From Lachnospiraceae bacterium (GTDB lineage Bacteria; Bacillota; Clostridia; Lachnospirales; Lachnospiraceae): a stretch of 64,000 nt of DNA. Position numbers and translations under genes: made by a program. The notes beneath the pieces were generated by a model that saw only the letters and a program-made list of their open reading frames with translations, was not told the DNA's origin and did no database searches. The stretch spans positions 20,925 to 84,924 of the forward strand of contig JAILQX010000025.1 of the NCBI GenBank assembly GCA_024698705.1. The letters run 5' to 3'. Positions 30,562 to 42,505 of this stretch are shown piece after piece; position 1 is the stretch's first letter, and each line of letters opens with the position of its first letter.

Positions 30562-32082
30562 CTACTTCTTGGTTTTTGTTTCCTTTACGGCTTCCGCTGC
30601 GACTACGGCTTCGGCCTGTTCTCTTTCAAGTCCGGTAACATTGATGTTGCGTGTTACCTTGGCATCATATGTATTGGCCTTCATGATATCAACTATATCC
30701 AGTCCGGTCACTTCCTTAACCGCTTCAATGGTCTGGGCAAGAACACCGGGAACATAAGAACCCATGTTGTTCACTCCGTTTGAACCGTTACCGCCGTCAA
30801 TTATCGTAACCTTATCGATATTTTCAAGAGGCTTTGCGATAGCTGTAGCCATCTCGGGCAATGCCTTTACGATCATCTCGACCATGGCTGCCTGACCGTA
30901 TTTCTTCATGGCTTCGGCCTTCTTTTCAAGTGCCTCGGCTTCGGCTATACCTTTGGCTTCGATGGCTGCCGCTTCGGCTTCACCGACTTTTCTGATACCT
31001 TCAGCTTCCTGAGCCTTTGCGAACAGGTCTGCCTCAGCCTGTACCTTCTTTGCTTCAGCTTCTTTTTCTTTTTCGAACTTCTCGGCTTCGGCCTTTCTCT
31101 GACGCTCGAACAATTCCGCCTCAGCCTTCTGCTGTCTTGCAAATTTCTCGGCTTCGGCTTTCTTCTTGATCTCGGCTTCAAGAGTCTGTTCCGTTACTTC
31201 AACGTCCTTACGCTTGAGTTCGATCTCTCTTTCCTGCTTTGCGATATTTGCATTGGCGGTTGTGATCTCTATCGTTTTACGCTGTTCCTGCTGCTGGATC
31301 TCATAAGCAGCATCGGCTTCAGCCTGCTTGATATCACTTTCACGCTTCAGTTCTGCCTGCTTGATACGAAGTTCGTTCTGCTTTGCGGCGATCTCTGTTT
31401 CGGCTGCAACCTGTGCCTCATTGGCCAGTCTCTTTGCTTCCGCTTCGGCGATCGCAACATCCTTGTCAGCCTGAGCCTTTGCGATCGATGCATCTTTCTG
31501 GATCTGGGACATGTTGTCCTGACCGAGGGCGATGATCAGGCCCTTCTCATCTTCTATCTTCTGGATATTGCATGAGATGATCTCGATACCGAGAGCATTC
31601 ATATCCTTCTGTGCTTTTTCCTGAACCTCATCACCGAATTTCTTACGATCGGTGTTGAGTTCCTTCAACTTAACGGTACCGATGATCTCACGCATGTTAC
31701 CCTGAAGTGAATCCGTAAGTGCCGATACAATGAGCTTCTCATCCATGTTAAGGAAGTTCTTCATGGCGATCTTGATACCTTCGGGATCCGTCTTTACCCT
31801 TACCTTTGCGACCGCATCGATGTCAACACCGATGAAGTCAAGTGTTGGAACATATCCGTTGGTCTTTATGTCTATACTGATCTGCTTGAGAACAAGCGTA
31901 TCCTTTCTTTCAAGGAAAGGAAACTTGATCCCGGCACGACCTATGAGGATCTTGGGTTCTCTCTTCCATCCCGAAATGATAAACGCTTTATCCGGCGGAG
32001 CCTTGACATAGCCGCTGGCTATGATGCCGAGTATCACGGCAATGGCTACGACGATGATGATGATCAATGTAAGTGTATCCAT
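30562..32082 (-). CDS. Flotillin/SPFH family protein
   Basis: N-terminal TM, SPFH domain, Ala/Glu/Lys heptad-rich coiled coil. Confidence 0.93.
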   Translation of the reverse strand: MDTLTLIIIIVVAIAVILGIIASGYVKAPPDKAFIISGWKREPKILIGRAGIKFPFLERKDTLVLKQISIDIKTNGYVPTLDFIGVDIDAVAKVRVKTDPEGIKIAMKNFLNMDEKLIVSALTDSLQGNMREIIGTVKLKELNTDRKKFGDEVQEKAQKDMNALGIEIISCNIQKIEDEKGLIIALGQDNMSQIQKDASIAKAQADKDVAIAEAEAKRLANEAQVAAETEIAAKQNELRIKQAELKRESDIKQAEADAAYEIQQQEQRKTIEITTANANIAKQEREIELKRKDVEVTEQTLEAEIKKKAEAEKFARQQKAEAELFERQRKAEAEKFEKEKEAEAKKVQAEADLFAKAQEAEGIRKVGEAEAAAIEAKGIAEAEALEKKAEAMKKYGQAAMVEMIVKALPEMATAIAKPLENIDKVTIIDGGNGSNGVNNMGSYVPGVLAQTIEAVKEVTGLDIVDIMKANTYDAKVTRNINVTGLEREQAEAVVAAEAVKETKTKK

Positions 32083-32258
32083 ATAACTTTCCCCTTTCTT
32101 GTGTGACATTGTTTAGTGTTTGTTACGCATGCCCCGTCACACGGGCAGGCGTTTTCTGATACTGATATAAGTATAACCAAATAAATGCAGGATATAAACC
32201 ATATTTACACCCAAATATAATACGGTATTATGGGATAAATGACAGGATCAAGACTTGT

Positions 32259-34974
<2,716 letters not shown>

Positions 34975-35041
34975 GTAACGTCGCCCTTTATATTATGTAA
35001 ACCAAATATCTGTTTTTCGTATCTTAGTTATGTAAACTGCA

Positions 35042-36754
35042 TCAAATGATACTCTCTGCTGTTTCAAGTATTTCCTTTATGTCATCATCGGTGAGTTTTT
35101 CACTGGTATCGATCCTTGAGCACAGCTGATCGTGCTGAGTGTTGAATACTTCCAGGATATCCTTTATCTTGTCTTTTATATCATCAGGTTCAAGATTGAT
35201 GAAAAGCTTATTGAGGGCTACCACAAGGATGATGACCTGTTCATGGAGTGAATACGGCGAGAACTGCGGCTGACGCAATATCCTCATGAGTCCCTGTCCG
35301 TGCTTAAGTCTTTCCTTCGTCATTGCATCAAGATCACTTGAGAATTGCGTGAACACTTCCATTTCCCTGTATTGGGCAAGTTCGATACGGAGTGCTCCAA
35401 CCGCCTTCTTCATGGCTTTTGTCTGTGCATCACCGCCTACTCTCGATACCGAAAGACCTACATTTACCGCAGGACGCTGTCCCGAGAAGAACAGATCGCT
35501 TTCAAGGAAGATCTGACCGTCCGTGATGGAAATGATATTGGTCGGGATGTATGCGGATACATTTCCGGCCTGTGTCTCAACGATCGGAAGTGCGGTAAGC
35601 GAACCTCCTCCTCTTTCATCACTCAGATGAGCCGATCTCTCGAGAAGCCTTGAATGCAGATAAAATACATCACCGGGATATGCCTCACGTCCCGGAGATC
35701 TGTCGAGCAGCAGACTCAATGACCTGTATGCTATCGCATGCTTTGAAAGATCATCATATATGATCAGGACATCCCTGCCCTTTTCCATAAAATATTCGCC
35801 GAGTGCGGTGCCCGAATAAGGCGCTATATACAGAGCCGGTGCCGCATCACTTGCTGAAGCGTTGACGACCACCGTATAATCCATGGCCCCACGCTGTTTG
35901 AGTGAATTGACAAGCTGGGCTACCGAGCCCGCCTTCTGTCCGATAGCAACGTATATACAGATGACATCCTTGCCCTTCTGGTTAACTATCGTGTCTATTG
36001 CAACGGCTGTCTTACCCGTCTGTCTGTCACCTATTATCAGTTCTCTCTGTCCTCTTCCTATGGGGAACATGGAATCTATGGCAAGAAGGCCTGTCTCAAG
36101 TGGTCTGTTGACCGGTTGTCTGTCAATGATCGGAGGGGCGTCATGTTCTATCTCTCTGTAATCCTGCGCGACAACATCTCCTTTACCGTCAATAGGCACA
36201 AAAAGAGCGTTGACAACTCGTCCGAGGAAACCGTCGCCGACCGGTATGCCGGCCGTCTTATGAGTCCTTCTTACCTTGCTGCCCTCGCATATCTCGTCAT
36301 CATCGTCAAATAAGATACATCCTACCGCATTTTCGGAAAGGTCCAAGACCATGCCTCTGATACCGTTTTCAAATATAAGGATCTCTCCGTAAGTGGCACT
36401 CTCCAGTCCGTCAACCATGGCGATACCGTCACCCAGTGTCAAAACGGTGCCTATCTCTTCCGGATCCGTCGACGGTTCCCATGATTCGATATTTTCCCTG
36501 ATGAGGGTTATGATATCCCTGTTTATACACGCAAGACTGCGCAGTCTTTCCTTAAACTGTTCCAGTCTTCCTTCGTTGTTCCAGTCGTATATCTCATTGC
36601 CGACAACGAGCCTGAAACCGCCGGCATATTTGTGGCTCTCTTTCCACACAAGAGCGATATCTTCACCATATCTGTCTTTTAAAAATGCCTGAAAGCGGAC
36701 CTCCTGATCTGCCCTCGGTGCGCTTTCCGAATAAAGGATCGCATTTCTGCCCAT
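35042..36754 (-). CDS. atpA: F1 ATP synthase subunit alpha with N-terminal delta-subunit-C-terminal-domain-like extension
   Basis: [15 protein letters not shown] alpha core; about 70 extra N-terminal residues including [31 protein letters not shown], resembling the AtpH C-terminus. ATG at 36754. Confidence 0.93.
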   Translation of the reverse strand: MGRNAILYSESAPRADQEVRFQAFLKDRYGEDIALVWKESHKYAGGFRLVVGNEIYDWNNEGRLEQFKERLRSLACINRDIITLIRENIESWEPSTDPEEIGTVLTLGDGIAMVDGLESATYGEILIFENGIRGMVLDLSENAVGCILFDDDDEICEGSKVRRTHKTAGIPVGDGFLGRVVNALFVPIDGKGDVVAQDYREIEHDAPPIIDRQPVNRPLETGLLAIDSMFPIGRGQRELIIGDRQTGKTAVAIDTIVNQKGKDVICIYVAIGQKAGSVAQLVNSLKQRGAMDYTVVVNASASDAAPALYIAPYSGTALGEYFMEKGRDVLIIYDDLSKHAIAYRSLSLLLDRSPGREAYPGDVFYLHSRLLERSAHLSDERGGGSLTALPIVETQAGNVSAYIPTNIISITDGQIFLESDLFFSGQRPAVNVGLSVSRVGGDAQTKAMKKAVGALRIELAQYREMEVFTQFSSDLDAMTKERLKHGQGLMRILRQPQFSPYSLHEQVIILVVALNKLFINLEPDDIKDKIKDILEVFNTQHDQLCSRIDTSEKLTDDDIKEILETAESII

Positions 36755-36783
36755 AATCACAAACTCCGATTTTATTTCGTAAA

Positions 36784-37263
36784 CTATTTGCCTGCAGCTT
36801 TAAGGAATGTATCAAAACTGTCTGATACATCTTCGCCGCCAACGATCTTTGATGTAGCCACAGCGATCATATCCGTGATCTCCTTCTGTGTCTCACTCAG
36901 TATCCTGTCATGCTCTTCGGATGCTTTTTTCTTGGCCGTTGCTATGATCTCGTCGCCCTGTGCTTTGGCTCCGTCGAGCATCTCCTGACGGCTCTTTGAA
37001 GCCTCCTTCATGGCTTTTGCCTTGTTGGCTGCTATCTCTTCATCTGCCGAAACCAACTTCTGCTCATATTCTGCCTTAAGCTGTTCGGATTCCGCCAGCT
37101 TAGCCTTTGCCTTTTCATCAATATCCTTGTAATAATCCGCGCGCTTTTCCATAAAAGCCTTGATCGGCTTATATAACAGGAAATACATGATCGCAAACAG
37201 GATCACCAGATTGAGCATATGCAACAGGATCTGCTGCCAATCTATGTTAAGAGGTATATTCAT
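36784..37263 (-). CDS. atpF: Fo ATP synthase subunit b
   Basis: [41 protein letters not shown]. Confidence 0.95.
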   Translation of the reverse strand: MNIPLNIDWQQILLHMLNLVILFAIMYFLLYKPIKAFMEKRADYYKDIDEKAKAKLAESEQLKAEYEQKLVSADEEIAANKAKAMKEASKSRQEMLDGAKAQGDEIIATAKKKASEEHDRILSETQKEITDMIAVATSKIVGGEDVSDSFDTFLKAAGK

Positions 37264-37364
37264 TACTTGTCCTTTCTGCCGCCGGGCTGAAAGCGGCCAT
37301 TGGTGGCGCATTCCATGCGGCAACAATCAAGATTGAAACGCAGTTTCAAACTTGTCCTTTCTCT

Positions 37365-37721
37365 TTACAATACAAATATGATAAGTATTGCTATGATCAA
37401 TGCATAAATTATAGCGGTCTCGATAAATACAAGGCCGAGCATCAGTGATGTTCTGATCGGACCTTCTGCCTCAGGCTGTCTTGAAATACCTTCAGCGGAT
37501 TTTGAAATGGCATGGCTCATGGCAATGGCACCGGCTGCCGCAACAACCGCGATAGCGATACCTGCCGCAAATGCTTTACCATTGGTTTCGGACATACCGC
37601 CTGCTTCTTCGATCTGTTCCTCACCTGCCTGGGCTGCACCGGCCTTTACCGGTGAAAGCAAAGCCGCGCTGACCATAACCAACATCAATGCAATAAATAA
37701 TCTCTTTAATACGTTTTTCAT
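37365..37721 (-). CDS. atpE: Fo ATP synthase subunit c with N-terminal signal-like segment
   Basis: GISRQPEAEGPIRTSLMLGLVFIETAIIYALIIAI; extra N-terminal hydrophobic segment. Confidence 0.93.
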   Translation of the reverse strand: MKNVLKRLFIALMLVMVSAALLSPVKAGAAQAGEEQIEEAGGMSETNGKAFAAGIAIAVVAAAGAIAMSHAISKSAEGISRQPEAEGPIRTSLMLGLVFIETAIIYALIIAILIIFVL

Positions 37722-37758
37722 CAATAAGCCCTCCAAAGCTTTTATTTATGTTGAAAAT

Positions 37759-38634
37759 TTATGCCACTACTTCAAATGTTCTGTCATTTGTTTTTGTCTG
37801 TCTGTCTTTTTTCTTCTTTTCCTTCGGTGGTTTCGGCGGTGATTTCTCGGAGACTTCACCGTAGAATATCGAAGTCAGCATCGTTAGAACGTATGCCTGT
37901 ATGAGTGCGTGCAGCAATGTGAACAGGACTGCCACAAATACCGGCAGGACAAAACTCAATGCCGTCGAATAATATACAAGTTCCGTGACCAGCGCCCCGC
38001 TGAGCAATGCACCGAACAGACGGAAGCTCATGGATATCGGCAGTGAAAAATCCTTCAACGTCATGAACACGCCCTTGATGCCGTTGCTCACAATTCCGCC
38101 TGACAATATGACCGTGTATGAGAGCACTCCCAGACTTATCGCTCCGTTTATGTCCGCAAGAGGTGCCGGCAATGAAACGGGATGTCCCGAAACGGATATT
38201 GCCTGCACACCAAGAAGTTCAAACAGAGTACCGATAAAGATATATCCGCCGGCGGTAAATATATATGCTCCGAGGAAACTGTTCCTATGCGGACTGTTAC
38301 CTTTGGCAAGTCCGTCAAACATGCCCACGGCTTCCTCCAGGAGCATCTGGAATTTTCCCGGTATGATCTTAAATTTTGGAATGAAAAATATACGAACGAT
38401 CAGTGCAAAGACAAATATGATCCCCGTTACGACATACGCTGATATTACCGCAGGGTTCACATCCTTGATCCCAAGAAAACTGATCTTCACCGATTCATGG
38501 AGCACCGCATCCTTCATCGTTTCCCGGATGGTCTCCGCTCTTTGCTCGGCTCCTATCGCAAATATGCCTATCAGCAACAAAACTATGATGACACCGAACA
38601 CAACTGCGCTGATGCATTTTCTCTTCTTACTCAT
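37759..38634 (-). CDS. atpB: Fo ATP synthase subunit a
   Basis: SFRLFGALLSGALVTELVYY with conserved Arg; operon position. Confidence 0.92.
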   Translation of the reverse strand: MSKKRKCISAVVFGVIIVLLLIGIFAIGAEQRAETIRETMKDAVLHESVKISFLGIKDVNPAVISAYVVTGIIFVFALIVRIFFIPKFKIIPGKFQMLLEEAVGMFDGLAKGNSPHRNSFLGAYIFTAGGYIFIGTLFELLGVQAISVSGHPVSLPAPLADINGAISLGVLSYTVILSGGIVSNGIKGVFMTLKDFSLPISMSFRLFGALLSGALVTELVYYSTALSFVLPVFVAVLFTLLHALIQAYVLTMLTSIFYGEVSEKSPPKPPKEKKKKDRQTKTNDRTFEVVA

Positions 38635-38741
38635 ATCGCTGCCTCCACATCGGATGCAAAAGCATCCGCAACTCCGCTTTATATTATATCACCAAATATG
38701 ACAATGCACTACTCGCTTTCATGTTTTGTCTCGGTAAATAT

Positions 38742-39941
38742 CTACTCTATCCTGAAATCATAATATGCATGGACCAGACTCTTGTATCCAAGCTCCTTGA
38801 GCCTTGAATAGCGAACGTTGTAACGTGCTTTTGAATGGGTACCCGCCAGCAGATATCTTATACACTGCTGGGCGTAAAGATCTATCATGTGTAAACTTTT
38901 TTCGGTATTGATCACCGAGAAGAACCAGTAGCTCCATGTCAGGTCATTGTCACCGGCATTCTCAAGAAGCTTGCTGTTGAATATCCTGATAAATGCGGCA
39001 GCCGCACGTTCTCTGTTAAAACCGCCTCGTTTTCTCCAACGATCCAGAGCCCTCATCTTGCGTCGCATCTTCTGTTTCATCTTTACGACCGATGCCGGGG
39101 CTATGTCTATGATACTGCCTTTGATCTCAAATCCGAGAAATGAAAATCCTTCGGAAGCATTGCCGCAAAATTCCTTGTCAGGATTGACGTCAAGACCCAT
39201 GTCCCCAAGAAACCGTCTTATATATCCCGCGTATTCGTCCCGTTTCTCTTCGGTCTGTGCAAATACGATAATGTCATCGGAGTACCTGGCATATACCGCG
39301 CCCTCATCGGCAAAATATCTGTCAAGTTCCTTAAGATACAGATCCGCATAAAACGAGGCGATCGGCGTTCCTGCCATTATGCCTTTTTCCTCTATGACAG
39401 GTTCTTCTTCGTCCAAAACATATTTTTCTTCGAGCAGTCTTCTCAGAAGATCAAAGAGTTCCGTATCGTCCTTCAATGTATCCTCAATCATCGGTATCAG
39501 CCGATCCACCGGTATCGAATTGAAATAATTCTTCACATCGACCTTGTAGAAATACATCCTGTCCTTTAATGGTCTTAATGTTATCCTTCTTATCGCATCC
39601 TTGGCACTTCTACCGGGTCTGAACGAATACAGATTGTCACTGTAAATGCCATCGTATTTCCGGAGTATCAGGTGTGTCAGAAGTTTTAAGACCATGTTCT
39701 CCGCATAGGGATAGCTGTAAACGACTCTCTTTTTTGCCGACCCCTGCTTGCTTATTATCGCTTTTTTAGGCAGGGCAAACCTTTCCCCGCATTCGATCCC
39801 GTCGCATACCTTAAGATATCCATGCGAATCGATAAAGGCTCTGAGCTCCTTCACGAAATCCTTCGGCACCGCAAGCCCCGTCTTATATCTGTAATATTTC
39901 TCCCAGCTTTCTTCACGGGAAAGCATATCCAAAAGAGACAT
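38742..39941 (-). CDS. Stand-alone reverse transcriptase (RNA-directed DNA polymerase), unclassified
   Basis: SFRPGRSAKDAIRR, YKVDVKNYFNSI (motif A), GIMAGTPIASFYADLYLKELDRYF (motif B), YARYSDDIIVFAQ (motif C, SDD), GLDVNPDKE, FSFLGFEI. Confidence 0.92.
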   Translation of the reverse strand: MSLLDMLSREESWEKYYRYKTGLAVPKDFVKELRAFIDSHGYLKVCDGIECGERFALPKKAIISKQGSAKKRVVYSYPYAENMVLKLLTHLILRKYDGIYSDNLYSFRPGRSAKDAIRRITLRPLKDRMYFYKVDVKNYFNSIPVDRLIPMIEDTLKDDTELFDLLRRLLEEKYVLDEEEPVIEEKGIMAGTPIASFYADLYLKELDRYFADEGAVYARYSDDIIVFAQTEEKRDEYAGYIRRFLGDMGLDVNPDKEFCGNASEGFSFLGFEIKGSIIDIAPASVVKMKQKMRRKMRALDRWRKRGGFNRERAAAAFIRIFNSKLLENAGDNDLTWSYWFFSVINTEKSLHMIDLYAQQCIRYLLAGTHSKARYNVRYSRLKELGYKSLVHAYYDFRIE

Positions 39942-39965
39942 ATTATTTCCCCTTAAACAAAAAAA

Positions 39966-40128
39966 CCATTCAGAGTCAGATCGGCGTAAGGACCTGCCTC
40001 TTGCCCTCGACTCTGAACGGAATAACAGAAAAAGAAATCATTAAATCCATGTAAATACATGGAGGTACCGGACCGTACACGACCGAACTGCCTGCGAAGT
40101 ATAAAAAGGCCGTGCCTGATCCGCCGCA
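39966..40128 (-). other. Structured leader region upstream of the RT, ending in a terminator-like hairpin
   Basis: On the minus strand: CCTGCG..CGCAGG, CCATGTA-TT-TACATGG, and CCGTTCAGAGTC..GACTCTGAATGG (12 bp with one G-U) followed by T7 and RT RBS AAGGGG. Confidence 0.6.
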
Positions 40129-40161
40129 GGCGCAAAGCGTTCTCTTTCTGCTGTTAACTGA

Positions 40162-40677
40162 TCAACTAAGCGCATCATTTGTACGCTTTATCACATAGGC
40201 TTTTGTGTTCCACCAGCCTTCATGATCATGATAAAAACGCAGATACGGTATGTTCTGCTTTCTGCACATATCACGTGTCTTCTGTGCACCGGTACTGTCA
40301 GACATGACCTCTGTGATGAGTGCTGTGCTTCCGTCTTTCTCAAATGTAAATATCACACCGTCTCCGTAACCGTATTTTTCTCTCTTAACCTGATATTGCG
40401 GAAATTCACTTCTGTATATCTGCTCAAAATAATCCCCGTAATGACCGTTAAAATTATACTGATTTTCTTCATCCGGCATCTTCGGTCCCCATGAAAAACC
40501 TGAAGGAGTGTCAGCTTCATCCTCTTCGGCATATCCCGTCTGTGCTGCTGCGACAGGTCTTGCCGTCTGCTGATCTATATTTTGTGCTGCCTCTTTTACC
40601 ACCGACATGGCGGCATTTTTTAACTTATCCAATGACGGATCGTTGGCTAAGTCCTTTAATTTCGAAAATAATCCCAT
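40162..40677 (-). CDS. Hypothetical protein
   Basis: Intact ORF MGLFSKLKDLANDP..; start trimmed; no recognised family. Confidence 0.6.
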   Translation of the reverse strand: MGLFSKLKDLANDPSLDKLKNAAMSVVKEAAQNIDQQTARPVAAAQTGYAEEDEADTPSGFSWGPKMPDEENQYNFNGHYGDYFEQIYRSEFPQYQVKREKYGYGDGVIFTFEKDGSTALITEVMSDSTGAQKTRDMCRKQNIPYLRFYHDHEGWWNTKAYVIKRTNDALS

Positions 40678-40785
40678 ATCCCATACCTCCTGAAACCTGC
40701 AATACATCATTTATTTTATAGGAAAAGCCATAGCGTGACAAGGGTAACAATACTTGTTTACGGTACGGCTATATGCTTTTTCCCA

Positions 40786-42498
40786 TCAGGCCTGTTCAAT
40801 ATCCGTATAATACTTTTCGATCCGCGGTCTGGCGGCCACATAATACTTTTCAAGGCTCTTGTCAAAATGCTTTCCCATGCTCTCCATCATGATCGAATCC
40901 GCCTCTTCAAATGACATCGCGTCCTTATATACACGCTTGCTAACAAGAGCGTCATAAACATCCGCAATGGCCATTATGCGAGCTTCGATAGGTATCTCAT
41001 CTCCTTTAAGTCCCTGCGGATAACCTGATCCGTCCATCCTTTCATGATGATAATGGGCGATATTTTCTGCAAGTACCTTGAAGTAAGCATCATTTGTTCC
41101 CTCAAGTATCTTACGCAACACCTTTGCCCCCTCGGGCGCGTGTTGTTTCATTTTCTCGAATTCCTCATCGGTAAACCGTCCGGGCTTTCTCAACACCGCA
41201 TCGTCAACCGCTATCTTCCCTATATCGTGCAGGGGTGCAGCCTTGATGATCGCCTTGACAAAATCCTTCGTGATCCCCCGGTTTTCCGTGAATTCCTTAT
41301 CCTTCACGATCTCGTCCATAAGTATCTCGACAACATCACTCGTGCGGACGATATGGCCTCCTGTTGAATTGTCCCTGCTTTCAACCATGACCGCCATACT
41401 CTTTATTAGGTTATTGTTGATCCTTACTATATCACGTGTCTTATCCTCAACCTCACGTTCAAGATCGGCATTGTAGTTATCCAGCATCTTTATATATTTC
41501 TGGTTCTGGGTATCATCGGTTATGACCATCTGATATCCCTTTTTCACACCCTCGTCGTACAGATGATTGATGTCCACAAGGTAGATCCTGTCATCCTTGT
41601 TGTAGAAGAATTTATCATCACGTCCGTCTTTGTCAAATGCCTCAAGCCTTGACATGAATGCCTCATTCAATGAAGGACTGCCGGTGATCGGAGTATCTAT
41701 CCTTATATCCTCGAGTTCGTTGAATATGTTCTTTGCGACCTGATTACTGCCCAGATAATTCTTTGCAAAATCCAATGATATGAATCCGGTATCACCTGTC
41801 TCTATAATGGAGTCGATCGATGTATCGGCCACATCATACATGCATGATCTGTGTGCGATGAGCAGATACATGAACTGGGCAAATACATATGCTGCCGGCA
41901 CCAGTTCGAAATTATTTATTCCAAAGGCTTTCTGCCCGAAAAATGCAATGATCGTGATCAGTTCCGGCACAAAAAAGAGGATTACGGTTCTCTTCGAAAC
42001 CTCATTTTTATTGACAAAACTGTATATGATCGCCCCCATGCCGAGTGCGAGGTATATGATCACAAGTCCGTAAAATACACTGTGCATTATCCCATAGGTC
42101 TTCACAACGATGAGTCCGTTATCCCCCGCGGTAGCCGTTATATCTTTATAAAAGATCGGAAGCCGCCCGATCGAGAAAACAGAAAGATAGACCATGAAAC
42201 TGATAAGCAACGCGATCAGCCTTATGGTTCTGGTTACCCTGATACAACAGATATCATATATGTTAAGAGTGATGAAAAGTATAAGAAAACATCCGCCGAT
42301 ATATATGATCTTTACGGCCAGGATATACTCTTGCAGAATCGACGCCCGGCTCATAAAAACATAACCGACGTTTACGATCGGAACAAATGCATATATCAGT
42401 GAAAAATTGACATTGAAATGGCGATGCCAGAGACAGACATACACAACCGTCAACAATATTGAAAAATAAAATAATATAAGATAATACGTTGCTATCAT
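40786..42498 (-). CDS. Membrane HD-GYP domain phosphodiesterase with multi-TM N-terminus
   Basis: HDIGKIAVDDAVLRKPGRF..HHERMDGSGYPQGLKGDEIP. Confidence 0.92.
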   Translation of the reverse strand: MIATYYLILFYFSILLTVVYVCLWHRHFNVNFSLIYAFVPIVNVGYVFMSRASILQEYILAVKIIYIGGCFLILFITLNIYDICCIRVTRTIRLIALLISFMVYLSVFSIGRLPIFYKDITATAGDNGLIVVKTYGIMHSVFYGLVIIYLALGMGAIIYSFVNKNEVSKRTVILFFVPELITIIAFFGQKAFGINNFELVPAAYVFAQFMYLLIAHRSCMYDVADTSIDSIIETGDTGFISLDFAKNYLGSNQVAKNIFNELEDIRIDTPITGSPSLNEAFMSRLEAFDKDGRDDKFFYNKDDRIYLVDINHLYDEGVKKGYQMVITDDTQNQKYIKMLDNYNADLEREVEDKTRDIVRINNNLIKSMAVMVESRDNSTGGHIVRTSDVVEILMDEIVKDKEFTENRGITKDFVKAIIKAAPLHDIGKIAVDDAVLRKPGRFTDEEFEKMKQHAPEGAKVLRKILEGTNDAYFKVLAENIAHYHHERMDGSGYPQGLKGDEIPIEARIMAIADVYDALVSKRVYKDAMSFEEADSIMMESMGKHFDKSLEKYYVAARPRIEKYYTDIEQA

Positions 42499-42505
42499 AA
42501 AACCT

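Noticed and set aside
30562-32082. Repeated gcttcggc-type DNA motifs as a repeat array
   Set aside because: Explained by the Ala/Glu/Lys coiled-coil coding sequence of flotillin.
38742-39941. Group II intron maturase
   Set aside because: No maturase or HNH region recognised and no intron domain V-like boundary noticed; motif B lacks the PQG form.
39953-40135. 60-aa ORF in the RT leader (MRLRRIRHGLFILRR..)
   Set aside because: Non-ATG start (TTG), sequence dominated by the hairpins; more likely structured non-coding DNA.
38742-40161. Diversity-generating retroelement
   Set aside because: No template/variable repeat pair or C-type-lectin-like target gene was seen nearby, and motif B lacks the typical SQ.
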